Shown piece after piece: positions 51,599 to 60,573 of a stretch of 64,000 bases of DNA. Source of the DNA: FEN-1250 sp038237245 (GTDB taxonomy: Bacteria; Gemmatimonadota; Gemmatimonadetes; Gemmatimonadales; Gemmatimonadaceae); NCBI GenBank assembly GCA_038237245.1, contig JBBRYY010000004.1, positions 1-64,000 of the forward strand. Reading direction: 5' to 3'. Each line of letters begins with the position of its first letter. Position 1 is the first letter of the stretch. The notes beneath the pieces were generated by a model that was not told the origin of the DNA, searched no databases, and was given only the letters and a program-made list of their open reading frames with translations. Both the position numbers and the translations under genes were made by a program.

Positions 51599-52786
51599 TC
51601 AGGGCATGCGCGCCGTGAGGCGTGCCTTCGTGCCGAGCTTCACTGACGGGTTCTGCTGATCGACGAGGATCAGAGTCGTCCCGCGATCGGTGACCTTCAC
51701 CACCTGGCCGAGCGCGACGCGCTCTTCGGGCACCATGGCAGTCTCGTCACCACGCCCCTTCACGAGGAGGCGGCGGCGCGGCTCGAACAGTGTGTACTGA
51801 TCGCCGATCTTCGCGCCATCCTTGGCCGTGACGTCGATCACGACGTAGCTCTGGACCGTCGGCAGCACGGAGCTCGCGTGAACGAAGACCACTTTCCCTT
51901 CCGTCCCGAGCATGAGCGGCGCAGGGCGCGCGTCATTGCCGAGCGTGAAGTGGTCGATCGGGATAATCCCCTGTCCCGCTTCGACGTTGCTGTACTGCGT
52001 GATGATCCGCACCGTCGACGCGTCGCCGTTCTCGGCGCGCTCGACTTCGACCACACCCGTGGGCTCGACCATCTGCGATCCATTCTCGAGCACGGGGCCG
52101 AGCTGGAAGGCGAGATAGCGATCGCCGCGTGCGGGGACGATGTCCTTGGGAAGCGTGATGTAGGCGCGCTCTTCGTTCAGCATGCGCGTGCGCGGCGTCT
52201 GCGTCGCGATCCCGGAGATCTCGGCGCTGCCGACGATCGTCCCCTGATCACTCGGTCCATGCAGCCGGTCGAGCCAGGGTGCAGCAAAGGTCTCGCCGAC
52301 GCGGACCGCCGGATGCGGGAACTGCGACGCCGACGCGCCGAAGCGCGAGACCGTCGCGACACGGCGTGACGCGGAGAGCGAGAAGACCGTGACGCCCGAC
52401 GGGCGGGGCGCTTCCGTGAGCGAACCGGAGGGCATCGGCGACATGCGGTCATCGACGACCGTAGTGACGTCGGTCGACGTGCTGGCTACCGAGTTGCCGG
52501 GGAGTTTCAGTACCTCGTTCGGATAGATCCAGTGCGGATCCTCGACGACGTCCGTGTTGATGCGATAGATCTCGGGCCACAGGAACGGATCGTTGAGATA
52601 TTGGTGAGCGATATCCCAGAGCGTGTCGCCCTTCTTCACCGTGTGCGTCTGCCCGGTGGTCGTCGTGGTTTCCGTAGTGCTCTGCGTCGTCTGCGTCGAG
52701 TCCTGCGCCGCGAGGGGCGCTGAGGCGACCATTGATCCGAGAAGCGCCGCGAGCAAACCGCCACGACGGAACGGTACGTTGCGCAT
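51599..52786 (-). CDS. LysM domain protein
   Basis: Predicted exported protein of 395 residues: signal peptide (LLAALLGSMVASAPLAAQ), a Thr/Ser/Gln linker and one LysM domain (HTVKKGDTLWDIAHQYLNDP), which binds peptidoglycan. The remaining ~300 residues are beta-rich and unassigned, with a Tyr/Val/Thr composition; the end has LGQVVKVTDRGTTLILV. It may be a periplasmic wall-binding protein. It is monocistronic or the first gene before hemX. Confidence 0.8.
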   Translation of the reverse strand: MRNVPFRRGGLLAALLGSMVASAPLAAQDSTQTTQSTTETTTTTGQTHTVKKGDTLWDIAHQYLNDPFLWPEIYRINTDVVEDPHWIYPNEVLKLPGNSVASTSTDVTTVVDDRMSPMPSGSLTEAPRPSGVTVFSLSASRRVATVSRFGASASQFPHPAVRVGETFAAPWLDRLHGPSDQGTIVGSAEISGIATQTPRTRMLNEERAYITLPKDIVPARGDRYLAFQLGPVLENGSQMVEPTGVVEVERAENGDASTVRIITQYSNVEAGQGIIPIDHFTLGNDARPAPLMLGTEGKVVFVHASSVLPTVQSYVVIDVTAKDGAKIGDQYTLFEPRRRLLVKGRGDETAMVPEERVALGQVVKVTDRGTTLILVDQQNPSVKLGTKARLTARMP

Positions 52787-53064
52787 GTGTAGACTATCCT
52801 GTGTTCACAAGGGAAGAAACCCGCTCGCATGACCAGGCTGTGTCGCGCGACGATGGAGCATCGCGAGCGCCTGCGACCGAGCTGCCGGGCTACCCCCAGA
52901 CGACGCCCGAAAGCGCGCAGGGTAACCGAATACGGCGTGCGGGGTTGGCGCTGGATCGGCACTTCCGCGCTCCGGCAACGATGCGACGCGCCGGGACGGG
53001 CGGCGTCACCGAAAACACCCGCCCGGGATCGTGTGGGCGCCCGGGGGCGCGGGTTCGGTGAGTC
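52787..53064. other. Intergenic region between ADOP permease and LysM gene
   Basis: Roughly 280 bases without a supported gene. The only structure I see is an imperfect stem near 53000-53030 (CGGGCGGCGT with ACACCCGCCCG). Short plus-strand open frames look like GC-rich noise. No RNA gene was recognised. Confidence 0.4.
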
Positions 53065-55770
53065 TCAGTCCCCGCGCAACGTCACGCTCGGGTCGACGCG
53101 CGCGGCCCTCCGCGCGGGGACGAAGCAGGCGAGCGCCGCGACGCCGAGCAGAAGCGCCGGCACCGCGATGAACGTGGCGGCGTCGGTGGCGCTCACCTCG
53201 AAGAGCATCGCCGAGACCGCGCGCGTGAGGGCGATCGACGCGAGCAGCCCGATCCCGATGCCGATCGCAGCCACGCTTAGCCCCTCTCGCAGCACCAGAC
53301 GGTAGATCTCCCCCGCGTGCGCGCCGAGGGCGAGGCGGATCCCGATCTCGCGCGCGCGCCGGCCGACGGTGTACGTCATGACCCCGTAGATCCCGATCGC
53401 CGCAAGCGCGAGCGCGAGCAGCGCGAAGATAGCGAGGAGGATCGTACGGAAGCGGTCGCCGGCGACCGATTCCTCGACCAGCTCGCGCAACGTGCGCACA
53501 TTGGCGACGGCGAGCTCGGGATCGATCCCATGTACGGCGTCGCGCACCAGTCGGCCAACCTCGTCCGCACCCAGCCTCGTTCGCGCGACCACCGCGAAGC
53601 TCGGTGTCGTGCCCATCGTTCCCTGCACGAACGGAAAGTAGATCGCCTCGGACGGCGCCTGCGATACGCCATCGTAGCGCACATTCCCGACGACGCCGAC
53701 GATCGTGTATGCGTTCCCCTCCCCCGTGCCGCCGACATTGAGCCGCTCGCCGAGCGGAGTGCCCACGGGGAAATATTTCTTCGCCAGCGCGTCGCTGATC
53801 AGCACCGTGCTCGGCGCATCCGCGTGGTCGCGCGCGTCGAACATGCGACCGGAGAGAAGCGGGATGCCGAGCGCGTCGAAGTAGTCGCCGTCGACCGCAA
53901 GCACATCTGCGAGCGGGGAGAACTCGCCGTCGGCGACGGGGTGGCTCGTGAGAAAGAAGTCCGAGGCGCTGCCGAAGATGTCCGGCGGAAGGCCGACACT
54001 CGTGCTCACGCGCTCCATCCCCGGACTCGTGCGCAGCTCGGCGAGGAGTCGATCGTGGAAGGCGCCGATCTGCTCCATAGTTGGATAGCGGATCGCCGGC
54101 AGCGCGATCGACGCGGTGATTACGCCGTCGCTGCTCACGCCGGTGTCGACGGCGCGCAGCTTGGAGAGGCTGCGGATGAGCAGCCCAGCGCCCACGAGCA
54201 GGACGAGCGAGAGCGCAAACTCCGCGATGACGAGCGCGTTACGCAGCCTCCGGCGCGCGGGGGCGTCGGTGCCGCCGCGCACTGCGTCGCGCAGCATGCC
54301 GACTGCGCGCGACGACGCCCCGAGGATCGCCGGCGCGAGTGCGAAGAGGAGCACGCTGCCGAGCGTCGCAACGAGAGCGAGCGAGAGCACGCGCCAGTCG
54401 ACGCCCGTTCTGAAGTCGCGAAGCACGAAGAGCGTGTCGGGCGCAACGGAGGCGAGCACGCGCACTCCCCACATCGCCAAGAGTACGCCAATCGCGCCGC
54501 CGACCAGCGCGAGCAGCGCTCCCTCGACGAGCAGCTGACGCACCAGCGCGGCGCGGCTCGCGCCGAGTGCGGTGCGCACGGAGATCTCCTGCTCGCGGCT
54601 CGTCGCGCGTGCGAGCATGAGGTTCGTCACGTTCACGCACGCGATGAGGAGGACGACGACCACCGCGCCCATGAGCACCAGGAGCACGGGACGCAGCGGT
54701 CCACTGAAGCGCTCGGCCATCGGCTGCGGCGCGAACGTCCACTTGTCCGGGCCGCCGGGGAAGCGCGTGCGCACCGCGTTCGCGATCTGGCCGAAGATCG
54801 CGTCGCGCTGCGCGGTGCCGACGGCAGGGCGCATGCGTGCGAGCACCGCAAGGCCGAAGGGCCCGCGCCGCGGCGGTATGCCGAAGCTGTCGCTGATCCA
54901 GAGCTCGGCGCGATCACCGCGCGGATACCAGACCGACGCGGGCATCACGCCGATGATGGTCGTGGGGCGCCCCTGGATGTTGATCGCCGTCCCGATGATC
55001 GCGGGATCGCCGCCGAGTCGCTGGCGCCAGAATGCAAAGGAGACGATCGCCGTGGGCGGCGCGCCCTGCGCGTCGTCGCCGTCCTGGAAGGCTCGACCGA
55101 TGAGCGGGTGAATGCCGAGTGTCGTAAAGAAGCCCGAGCTGACGACGGTGCCGTAGATGCGCTCGGCTCGATCGGCGGCGACGTACGAGAAGCCGTCGTT
55201 CGGGATTCGGAAGGACGCTATCGAAGTGTAAGCGCGCGTATCGGCGCGGAGCGCGAGGAAATCGGCGACGGAGAGTGATTGCAGGTTGTTGGCGTTCGCG
55301 CCGTAGGTATTGAAGATCCGCACGAGCTGTTGCGGCTGCGCGAACGGGAGCGGGCGGAGGAGCACGGCGTCGAGGACGCTGAACATCGCTGTCGTCGCGC
55401 CGATGCCGAGAGCGAGGGTGATGATGGCGATGGTGGTGAAGCCGGGCGCGTTTCGGAGCGAGCGCGAGCCGTAGCGGATGTCGCGCCAGAGCGTGGAGAC
55501 GAGCGATGCGCGAGACGGCGCACCGGGGGGTGGATGGATGCTCGCAACGTTACGGCGCTCGGCGTGCGAAAGGGAGTCGAGGAGCGGTGCGCGCTCGAGC
55601 TCCTCGCGGAGACGATGCAGCGCGTCGGCGTCGCTCGTGCCCCGTGCGCGAAGCTCCGCGTGGCGGTCGTGCAGATGCTGCGCGAGCTCCTCGGCGATTT
55701 CGTGCTCGCGCTCGGGCTTGAGCCCGAGCGGCGCGATGCGCGCGCGGATCTCGGCGGTCCACTCATGCAT
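53065..55770 (-). CDS. ADOP-type ABC transporter permease (MacB/FtsX repeats)
   Basis: Inner-membrane protein of 901 residues of the orphan-permease kind common in Acidobacteriota and Gemmatimonadota. An N-terminal soluble helical region (RARIAPLGLKPEREHEIAEE, ELREELERAP) precedes two MacB/FtsX modules, each with a periplasmic domain and FtsX helices (FTTIAIITLALGIGATTAMF; VLLIACVNVTNLMLAR; ILLAIFALLALALAAIGIYG; LGVAALACFVPARRAARVDP), cited separately. No ATPase is adjacent. The ATG at 55768-55770 overlaps the padR stop by 8 bases. The substrate is unknown. Confidence 0.85.
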   Translation of the reverse strand: MHEWTAEIRARIAPLGLKPEREHEIAEELAQHLHDRHAELRARGTSDADALHRLREELERAPLLDSLSHAERRNVASIHPPPGAPSRASLVSTLWRDIRYGSRSLRNAPGFTTIAIITLALGIGATTAMFSVLDAVLLRPLPFAQPQQLVRIFNTYGANANNLQSLSVADFLALRADTRAYTSIASFRIPNDGFSYVAADRAERIYGTVVSSGFFTTLGIHPLIGRAFQDGDDAQGAPPTAIVSFAFWRQRLGGDPAIIGTAINIQGRPTTIIGVMPASVWYPRGDRAELWISDSFGIPPRRGPFGLAVLARMRPAVGTAQRDAIFGQIANAVRTRFPGGPDKWTFAPQPMAERFSGPLRPVLLVLMGAVVVVLLIACVNVTNLMLARATSREQEISVRTALGASRAALVRQLLVEGALLALVGGAIGVLLAMWGVRVLASVAPDTLFVLRDFRTGVDWRVLSLALVATLGSVLLFALAPAILGASSRAVGMLRDAVRGGTDAPARRRLRNALVIAEFALSLVLLVGAGLLIRSLSKLRAVDTGVSSDGVITASIALPAIRYPTMEQIGAFHDRLLAELRTSPGMERVSTSVGLPPDIFGSASDFFLTSHPVADGEFSPLADVLAVDGDYFDALGIPLLSGRMFDARDHADAPSTVLISDALAKKYFPVGTPLGERLNVGGTGEGNAYTIVGVVGNVRYDGVSQAPSEAIYFPFVQGTMGTTPSFAVVARTRLGADEVGRLVRDAVHGIDPELAVANVRTLRELVEESVAGDRFRTILLAIFALLALALAAIGIYGVMTYTVGRRAREIGIRLALGAHAGEIYRLVLREGLSVAAIGIGIGLLASIALTRAVSAMLFEVSATDAATFIAVPALLLGVAALACFVPARRAARVDPSVTLRGD

Positions 55771-56095
55771 GGGAGGGTCCGACGACCTGGCCAATCGCGT
55801 GGACGAACTGGAGCCAGCTCTCGCGCTGCTCTCTCACCACTTCGTGTCCGGCGGCGGTGATGTTGTAGTAGCGCCGGCGGCGCTGGCCGGCCTTCTCGAT
55901 CCACTTCCCCTTGATCCAGCCGCGCTCCTCCATGCGATAGAGCAGCGGATACAACGACGAGACCTGGAACTGGACGACGCCGCCGGAGCGCGACTCGATC
56001 AGCTTGCCGAGCTCGTAGCCGTGGAGCGGCTCGTGGCGGAGGAGGGAGAGGACGAGGAAGTCGGCGCTGCCCTTCTTGAGATCGAGGGTGATCAT
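55763..56095 (-). CDS. PadR family transcriptional regulator
   Basis: Small winged-helix regulator of 110 residues. It has the PadR core: FLVLSLLRHEPLHGYELGKLI, SSLYPLLYRMEERGWI, the wing KAGQRRRRYYNITAAGHE, and a short C-terminal dimerisation helix. It is paired with the ADOP permease, as is usual in Acidobacteriota-type genomes. AT-rich direct repeats over its own promoter suggest autoregulation. Effector unknown. Confidence 0.93.
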   Translation of the reverse strand: MITLDLKKGSADFLVLSLLRHEPLHGYELGKLIESRSGGVVQFQVSSLYPLLYRMEERGWIKGKWIEKAGQRRRRYYNITAAGHEVVREQRESWLQFVHAIGQVVGPSHA

Positions 56096-56100
56096 GTAGT

Positions 56101-56133
56101 CAATATATATGACTCCAATATATATGATGCAAG
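56101..56133 (-). promoter_or_regulatory. padR promoter with 15-base direct repeat
   Basis: CAATATATATGA occurs twice (56101-56112 and 56116-56127), 15 bases apart. On the minus strand a TTGCAT, a 17-base spacer and TATATA form a promoter ending within 10 bases of the ATG at 56095, so the mRNA may be leaderless. The repeats cover the -10 and the spacer, a suitable place for PadR binding. Confidence 0.6.
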
Positions 56134-56150
56134 GGGTTTGATGCCTGCCG

Positions 56151-56190
56151 AGAAAAACGCCGCGAGATCGGTGTGACCTCGCGGCGTTCG
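56151..56190 (-). terminator. Rho-independent terminator after ssb
   Basis: AACGCCGCGAG (56156-56166) pairs with CTCGCGGCGTT (56178-56188) around 11 bases; on the minus strand the stem is followed by TTTCT. It follows the ssb stop. Confidence 0.8.
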
Positions 56191-56212
56191 TGGTGCGACC
56201 AGCGGGAGCGAC

Positions 56213-56722
56213 CTAGAACGGCAGGTCGTCGTCTTCGCTCTCGAGATTCCCGCGGAAGTCCTCGAAGTCGCCGCCTGCCGGCGCCGCGGTGCCCGCGCCA
56301 GCCCCGCGCGATCCGCTCGCAGCCGCACGCGGCCGCGAGCTGGATGAGTCGCCCTCGAAGCTGTCGCTGCCACCCGCCTTGCCGCTGAGCATGATCAGCT
56401 CCCGCACGTTGATCTCGGTGGTGTAGCGCGTCTGGTTCTCTTTGTCCTGCCACTGCCGGTACTCGATGCGCCCCTCGACATAGACTTTGTCGCCCTTCTT
56501 CAGGTAGCGCTCGACGATGTCCGCCAGCGTGGATGCCTTGCTGTTCCAGACGACGCAGCGATGCCACTCCGTCTTCTCCTGCTTGTCCCCGCTCGGACCG
56601 CTCCAGCTGCGGCTGGTGGCCAGCGAGAACGTGGCGACGCGATTGCCGCCGGTGGTGGACCGGACCTCGGGATCGGCGCCTAGATTGCCGATCAGGGTGA
56701 CCTTGTTCAGGCTGCGACTCAT
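56213..56722 (-). CDS. ssb: Single-stranded DNA-binding protein
   Basis: DNA replication and repair protein of 169 residues. The OB-fold shows LNKVTLIGNLGADPEVR, WHRCVVWNSKASTLADIVERY and KVYVEGRIEYRQW, followed by a Gly/Ser/Ala-rich linker and the acidic tip ESEDDDLPF that recruits partner proteins. The ATG at 56720-56722 was chosen by homology; the longer frame is not SSB. It is followed by a clear terminator. Confidence 0.96.
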   Translation of the reverse strand: MSRSLNKVTLIGNLGADPEVRSTTGGNRVATFSLATSRSWSGPSGDKQEKTEWHRCVVWNSKASTLADIVERYLKKGDKVYVEGRIEYRQWQDKENQTRYTTEINVRELIMLSGKAGGSDSFEGDSSSSRPRAAASGSRGAGAGTAAPAGGDFEDFRGNLESEDDDLPF

Positions 56723-56836
56723 ATGGATCTCCTGGCAGTTGGCGAGTGACCTCGCCGGACAGAGTATAGAGCGAATGCGACCGGCGCGCCAACCGTCCGG
56801 CGCGGCCATTCCCCTTCTATTGCGTACCCCCAGGAC

Positions 56837-57346
56837 TCACATGGGTGCGGCCGGATCGAGGTCGAGCTTCAGCACGAGCGCGTCCTCCTTGGGGCGACGA
56901 TAGTACTCCTTCCGGCGCCCGACTTCGAGGAAGCCGCGCGAACGGTACAGCGCTCGCGCAGCGGCGTTCGAATCTCTCACCTCGAGATAGAGCGAGTCCA
57001 CTTTCGCCTTCCGCACCGACGCAATCGCTCCGTCGAGCAGCATTGCACCGATGCCATGACGACGCGCCTCGCCCGCCACTGCGAGATTCCCGATCTCTCC
57101 CTCGTCGAGCACGAACCACGCGACGACGTAGCCGCGCACCGCACCGCCGGCATCGGCGATGAGGAAGGCGACGCGCGGATCGTCGATCAGCTCGAGGAAT
57201 GCGCTCCGACTCCACGGATCGCCGAACGCCGCCTGCTCGATCGCGAGCACCGCATCGATGTCGCCGTCGCGCGCCGCGCGAAGCACGAGGGGCACCCGCG
57301 CATCGTGGTGCGCCACTCCCCCTCCCGTCTCTTCGCCGATGCGCAT
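56837..57346 (-). CDS. rimI: Ribosomal protein S18-alanine N-acetyltransferase (RimI)
   Basis: GNAT-family acetyltransferase of 169 residues. It has VLAIEQAAFGDPWSRSAF at the start of the fold, GEIGNLAVAGEARRHGIG (acetyl-CoA loop) and LYLEVRDSNAAARALYRSRGF, typical of RimI. The next genes, tsaB and tsaE, are a frequent companion set in bacteria. The ATG at 57344-57346 lies 2 bases after the tsaB stop and precedes an N-terminal tail of about 18 residues. Confidence 0.92.
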   Translation of the reverse strand: MRIGEETGGGVAHHDARVPLVLRAARDGDIDAVLAIEQAAFGDPWSRSAFLELIDDPRVAFLIADAGGAVRGYVVAWFVLDEGEIGNLAVAGEARRHGIGAMLLDGAIASVRKAKVDSLYLEVRDSNAAARALYRSRGFLEVGRRKEYYRRPKEDALVLKLDLDPAAPM

Positions 57347-57348
57347 CG

Positions 57349-58011
57349 CTACGCCACCGGCAGCGGACGACCGTGCGCGAGCTCCCACTTCACCTGTGCC
57401 TCGGCGAGTCGCCCATAGTCGGGCTCCCACGCGGCGAGCGACACCGGCGGCATCGCGAGCCACGTACCGAGTCGCACGACATTCTCCGCCCGCGGCAGCG
57501 TGCGGCGCGGAAGTTCCTCGGGTCCGATCACGGCGGCGTGCAGCATCTCCGCCTCGCGCGCCAGCGCATCGCGATGGATGAGGCGCACGGGCGCGAGCTC
57601 CGTCACACGGTCGCCCTCGCGCTGGTACGCTGCGGCGAAGACCTCACCCCGCAACGCGTCCAGGATCGCGACGTATTCTCCGTCCGCGAGCGATGCATCG
57701 CCCGCGATCAGCGCGAGCGACGAGACCGCAAAGAGCGGTATCGAATGCGCGAACGCGATCCCTTTCGCCAGCGATGCCGAGACGCGAAGGCTCGTGAAGC
57801 TCCCGGGTCCCGCGCCGCACACGATGCGCCCCAGGTCGCGCGTGGAGATTCCGGCCTCGCCGAGCGCGGCATCGATCGCCGGGAGCAGATGCTCCTCCGC
57901 ACCACCTCGCATCGCCACCTCGCGCGTGGCGAGCAGCTCGTCGTCTCGCAGCACCGCGACGGAGCCCGTCGAGGTCGCCGCCTCGAGCGCGAGCGTCAGC
58001 ACGCGACTCAT
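57349..58011 (-). CDS. tsaB: tRNA threonylcarbamoyladenosine synthase subunit TsaB
   Basis: Scaffold/partner of the TsaD enzyme in t6A37 modification of tRNA, 220 residues. ASKHA-fold landmarks: LTLALEAATSTGSVAVL, GGAEEHLLPAIDAAL, CGAGPGSFTSLRVSASLAKGIAF and VAILDALRGEVFAA. It is coupled to tsaE (ATGA) and followed by rimI. No tsaD or tsaC is in the window. Confidence 0.94.
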   Translation of the reverse strand: MSRVLTLALEAATSTGSVAVLRDDELLATREVAMRGGAEEHLLPAIDAALGEAGISTRDLGRIVCGAGPGSFTSLRVSASLAKGIAFAHSIPLFAVSSLALIAGDASLADGEYVAILDALRGEVFAAAYQREGDRVTELAPVRLIHRDALAREAEMLHAAVIGPEELPRRTLPRAENVVRLGTWLAMPPVSLAAWEPDYGRLAEAQVKWELAHGRPLPVA

Positions 58012-58463
58012 CCCGCGAGGAGGAGTCTGCGCTCCTCATCTGCGGGATCGAGCTCGAGATCGATCGGCACCGCGTCCGCGGGAATGCGATCGCCGCCGCG
58101 CTCTGGCCACTCCACCAGAATCAATGCGTGCGAGCGCAGCATGTCGTCCCAGCCGAGGTTCGTGAGGTCCTCGGGCTTGTTCAGCCGATACAAATCGAGA
58201 TGGTAGATCGGGAACCGATCGCCCTCATACTCGTGGACGAGCGCGTACGTCGGACTCGTCACCTCGGTCGTCACACCGGCCCCGCGGCAGATCGCCTGAA
58301 CGAGTGTCGTCTTCCCCGCCCCGAGCTCGCCCGAAATCGCGACGACGAGCTTGCCGTGCAGCGATTTTCCGAAGCGCTCGCCCCACGCGATGAGCTCCTC
58401 GCGCGTCACCGCGAGATGCCCGTGCGGGGCGCCGTCGGGCACGATGTGATGATGCTCATCCAT
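58008..58463 (-). CDS. tsaE: tRNA threonylcarbamoyladenosine synthase ATPase subunit TsaE
   Basis: P-loop ATPase of 151 residues that resets the TsaB-TsaD complex. It has Walker A GELGAGKTTLVQ, TSPTYALVHEYEG and YHLDLYRLNKPEDL, with EWPERGG near the end. A His-rich N-terminus (MDEHHHIVPDG) is unusual for TsaE. The ATG overlaps the uvrB stop (TGATG), so it is coupled to the repair gene upstream. Confidence 0.94.
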   Translation of the reverse strand: MDEHHHIVPDGAPHGHLAVTREELIAWGERFGKSLHGKLVVAISGELGAGKTTLVQAICRGAGVTTEVTSPTYALVHEYEGDRFPIYHLDLYRLNKPEDLTNLGWDDMLRSHALILVEWPERGGDRIPADAVPIDLELDPADEERRLLLAG

Positions 58464-60523
58464 CAGCGCGGCGCTCGAATGCGGCTGAAGCCATCGCCGC
58501 GCCTGGATCCGATCGCGGCCGCGCTTCCTCCGCCGCGCGCCTTCACCTCGAGCAGCTGGTCGCGCAACCCCGCTGCCGTCTCGAAGTCGAGATTCGCGGC
58601 AGCCTCCTTCATCTGCGACTCGAGGAGCTCGATCAGCGTCCCCTGATCCATCTCGCTCGCGTACGTCGCCATCTGCTCGGCCACCTTCTTCGTCTTGTCA
58701 TCCTTCTCGCCGCGCGCATCCGCGACACGCGTGATGAAGCGCACCTGGTCCGTGCTCTTCACCACCGACGTCGGCGTAATACCATGCTCCACGTTGTGCG
58801 CGCGTTGAATCTCGCGGCGCCGCTTGGTCTCGTCGATGCAGCGCGCCATCGATCCCGTGATCCGGTCCGCGTAGAAGATCGCGCGTCCTTCGATATGCCG
58901 CGCCGCGCGCCCCGTCGTCTGAATGAGCGACCGCTCACTGCGCAGAAATCCTTCCTGATCCGCGTCGAGCACCGCGACGAGCGACACCTCGGGGAGATCG
59001 AGTCCCTCTCTCAACAGGTTGATGCCGACGAGCACATCGAAGTCGCCCAGTCGGAGCCCGCGGATGATCTCGACGCGCTCGATGGCATCGATGTCGGAAT
59101 GCATGTAGCGGACGCGCACGCCCATCTGCTGCAGATAGTCCGTGAGATCTTCGGCCATCCGCTTGGTGAGCGTCGTGACGAGCACGCGCTCGCCGCGCCG
59201 CTCCCGCAGGCGAATCTCGCCGAGCAGGTCGTCGACCTGCCCGCGCACCGGGCGTACCTCGATCTCGGGATCGACGAGCCCCGTCGGCCGAATGATCTGC
59301 TCGACGACAACGCCCTCCGACAGCTGCAGCTCGAGATCGCCGGGCGTCGCCGAGACGAAGAGCGCGCGCGGCGTGAGCTTGAGAAACTCGTCGAACATCA
59401 AGGGACGGTTATCGAGCGCGCTCGGCAGGCGGAAGCCGTAGTCGACGAGCGTGAGCTTGCGCGCGCGATCGCCGTTGAACATCCCGCCAATCTGCGGGAG
59501 CGAGACGTGCGACTCATCGACGACCACGAGGAAGTCCTCGGGGAAGAAGTCGAAGAGACACGATGGGCGCTCGCCAGACAGGCGCCCGGAGAGATGACGC
59601 GAGTAGTTCTCGATACCTGCGCACGTGCCGACCTCGAGCATCATCTCGATGTCGAAGTTGGTGCGCGACTCGAGGCGCTGCGCCTCGAGCAGCTTCCCCT
59701 GCTCGCGCAGCGTCGTGAGCCGCTCGGCAAGCTCCGAGCGAATGAGCCCGATCGCGCGCTCGAGCGTCGGACGCGAGGTGACGAAGTGCTTCGCGGGATA
59801 AATCGCCGCGCGCTCGAGGTCCGCGATCGTCTCACCGGTGACGGAGTCGATCTTCGAGATCTTCTCGACCTCGTCGCCCCACATCTCGATGCGGACGCCC
59901 TGCTCCTCGTACGCGGGGAAGATCTCGACCGTGTCGCCGCGCACACGGAAGGTGCCGCGCTCGAAGGAGACATCGTTGCGCGAGTACTGGATGCCGACGA
60001 GTGCGCGGAGGATATCGTCGCGACCGCGCACGTCGCCGCGCGCAATGCTCACCATGCGCGCGCGATACTCGACTGGATCGCCGAGTCCGTAGATCGCGGA
60101 GACGGTGGCGACGATGATGACGTCCTCGCGCTCCATGAGGCTCGACGTCGCGCGCAGGCGAAGGCGGTCGATGTCCTCGTTGATCGACGCATCCTTCTCG
60201 ATGTACGTGTCCGATGACGGCACGTACGCTTCCGGCTGATAGTAGTCGTAGTACGAAACGAAGTACTCGACCGAGTTGTGCGGGAAGAAGCTCTTCAACT
60301 CCCCGTAGAGCTGCGCGGCGAGCGTCTTGTTGTGCGAGAGGACGAGCGTCGGCTTGCCATGCGCCTTGATGACGTTGGCGACGCTCATGGTCTTCCCCGA
60401 GCCGGTGACGCCGAGGAGCGTCTGAAAGCGGTCCCCGCGCTTGAGCCCAGCGGAGAGCTCGGCGATGGCGCGCGGCTGATCGCCAGCGGGGTGAAATGGT
60501 GCCTGCAGGTCGAATTCGGCCAT
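58463..60523 (-). CDS. uvrB: Excinuclease ABC subunit UvrB
   Basis: Damage-recognition helicase of nucleotide excision repair, 686 residues. It has Walker A GVTGSGKT (38-45), the beta-hairpin region SYYDYYQPEAYVPSSDTYI, DFLVVVDESHV, LLREGLDLPEVSLVA, QTTGRAARH and a C-terminal UVR domain (LLESQMKEAAANLDFETAAG) that binds UvrC. The ATG at 60521-60523 fits homology. A candidate -10 TATATT (60529-60534) is only 5 bases away, so the mRNA may be leaderless. A LexA-like box lies directly upstream. Confidence 0.97.
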   Translation of the reverse strand: MAEFDLQAPFHPAGDQPRAIAELSAGLKRGDRFQTLLGVTGSGKTMSVANVIKAHGKPTLVLSHNKTLAAQLYGELKSFFPHNSVEYFVSYYDYYQPEAYVPSSDTYIEKDASINEDIDRLRLRATSSLMEREDVIIVATVSAIYGLGDPVEYRARMVSIARGDVRGRDDILRALVGIQYSRNDVSFERGTFRVRGDTVEIFPAYEEQGVRIEMWGDEVEKISKIDSVTGETIADLERAAIYPAKHFVTSRPTLERAIGLIRSELAERLTTLREQGKLLEAQRLESRTNFDIEMMLEVGTCAGIENYSRHLSGRLSGERPSCLFDFFPEDFLVVVDESHVSLPQIGGMFNGDRARKLTLVDYGFRLPSALDNRPLMFDEFLKLTPRALFVSATPGDLELQLSEGVVVEQIIRPTGLVDPEIEVRPVRGQVDDLLGEIRLRERRGERVLVTTLTKRMAEDLTDYLQQMGVRVRYMHSDIDAIERVEIIRGLRLGDFDVLVGINLLREGLDLPEVSLVAVLDADQEGFLRSERSLIQTTGRAARHIEGRAIFYADRITGSMARCIDETKRRREIQRAHNVEHGITPTSVVKSTDQVRFITRVADARGEKDDKTKKVAEQMATYASEMDQGTLIELLESQMKEAAANLDFETAAGLRDQLLEVKARGGGSAAAIGSRRGDGFSRIRAPR

Positions 60524-60528
60524 GCGGA

Positions 60529-60553
60529 AATATAACGAATTCGGGCAATGTTC
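60529..60553 (-). promoter_or_regulatory. uvrB promoter -10 with adjoining LexA-like box
   Basis: The plus strand reads ATTC-N7-GTTC (60539-60553), one mismatch from the recA box GTTC-N7-GTTC. It abuts a -10-like TATATT (60529-60534, minus strand). The site reads on the strand opposite to the recA box. Confidence 0.45.
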
Positions 60554-60573
60554 GGCCCACAATTCGGACGAAT

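Noticed and set aside
52787..53064. A small RNA gene in the gap upstream of the LysM gene
   Set aside because: I see only weak stems and no promoter-terminator pair, so no RNA is claimed.
58784..60217. Long plus-strand open frame antisense to uvrB
   Set aside because: Same reason: it mirrors uvrB codons, with biased composition and no independent similarity.
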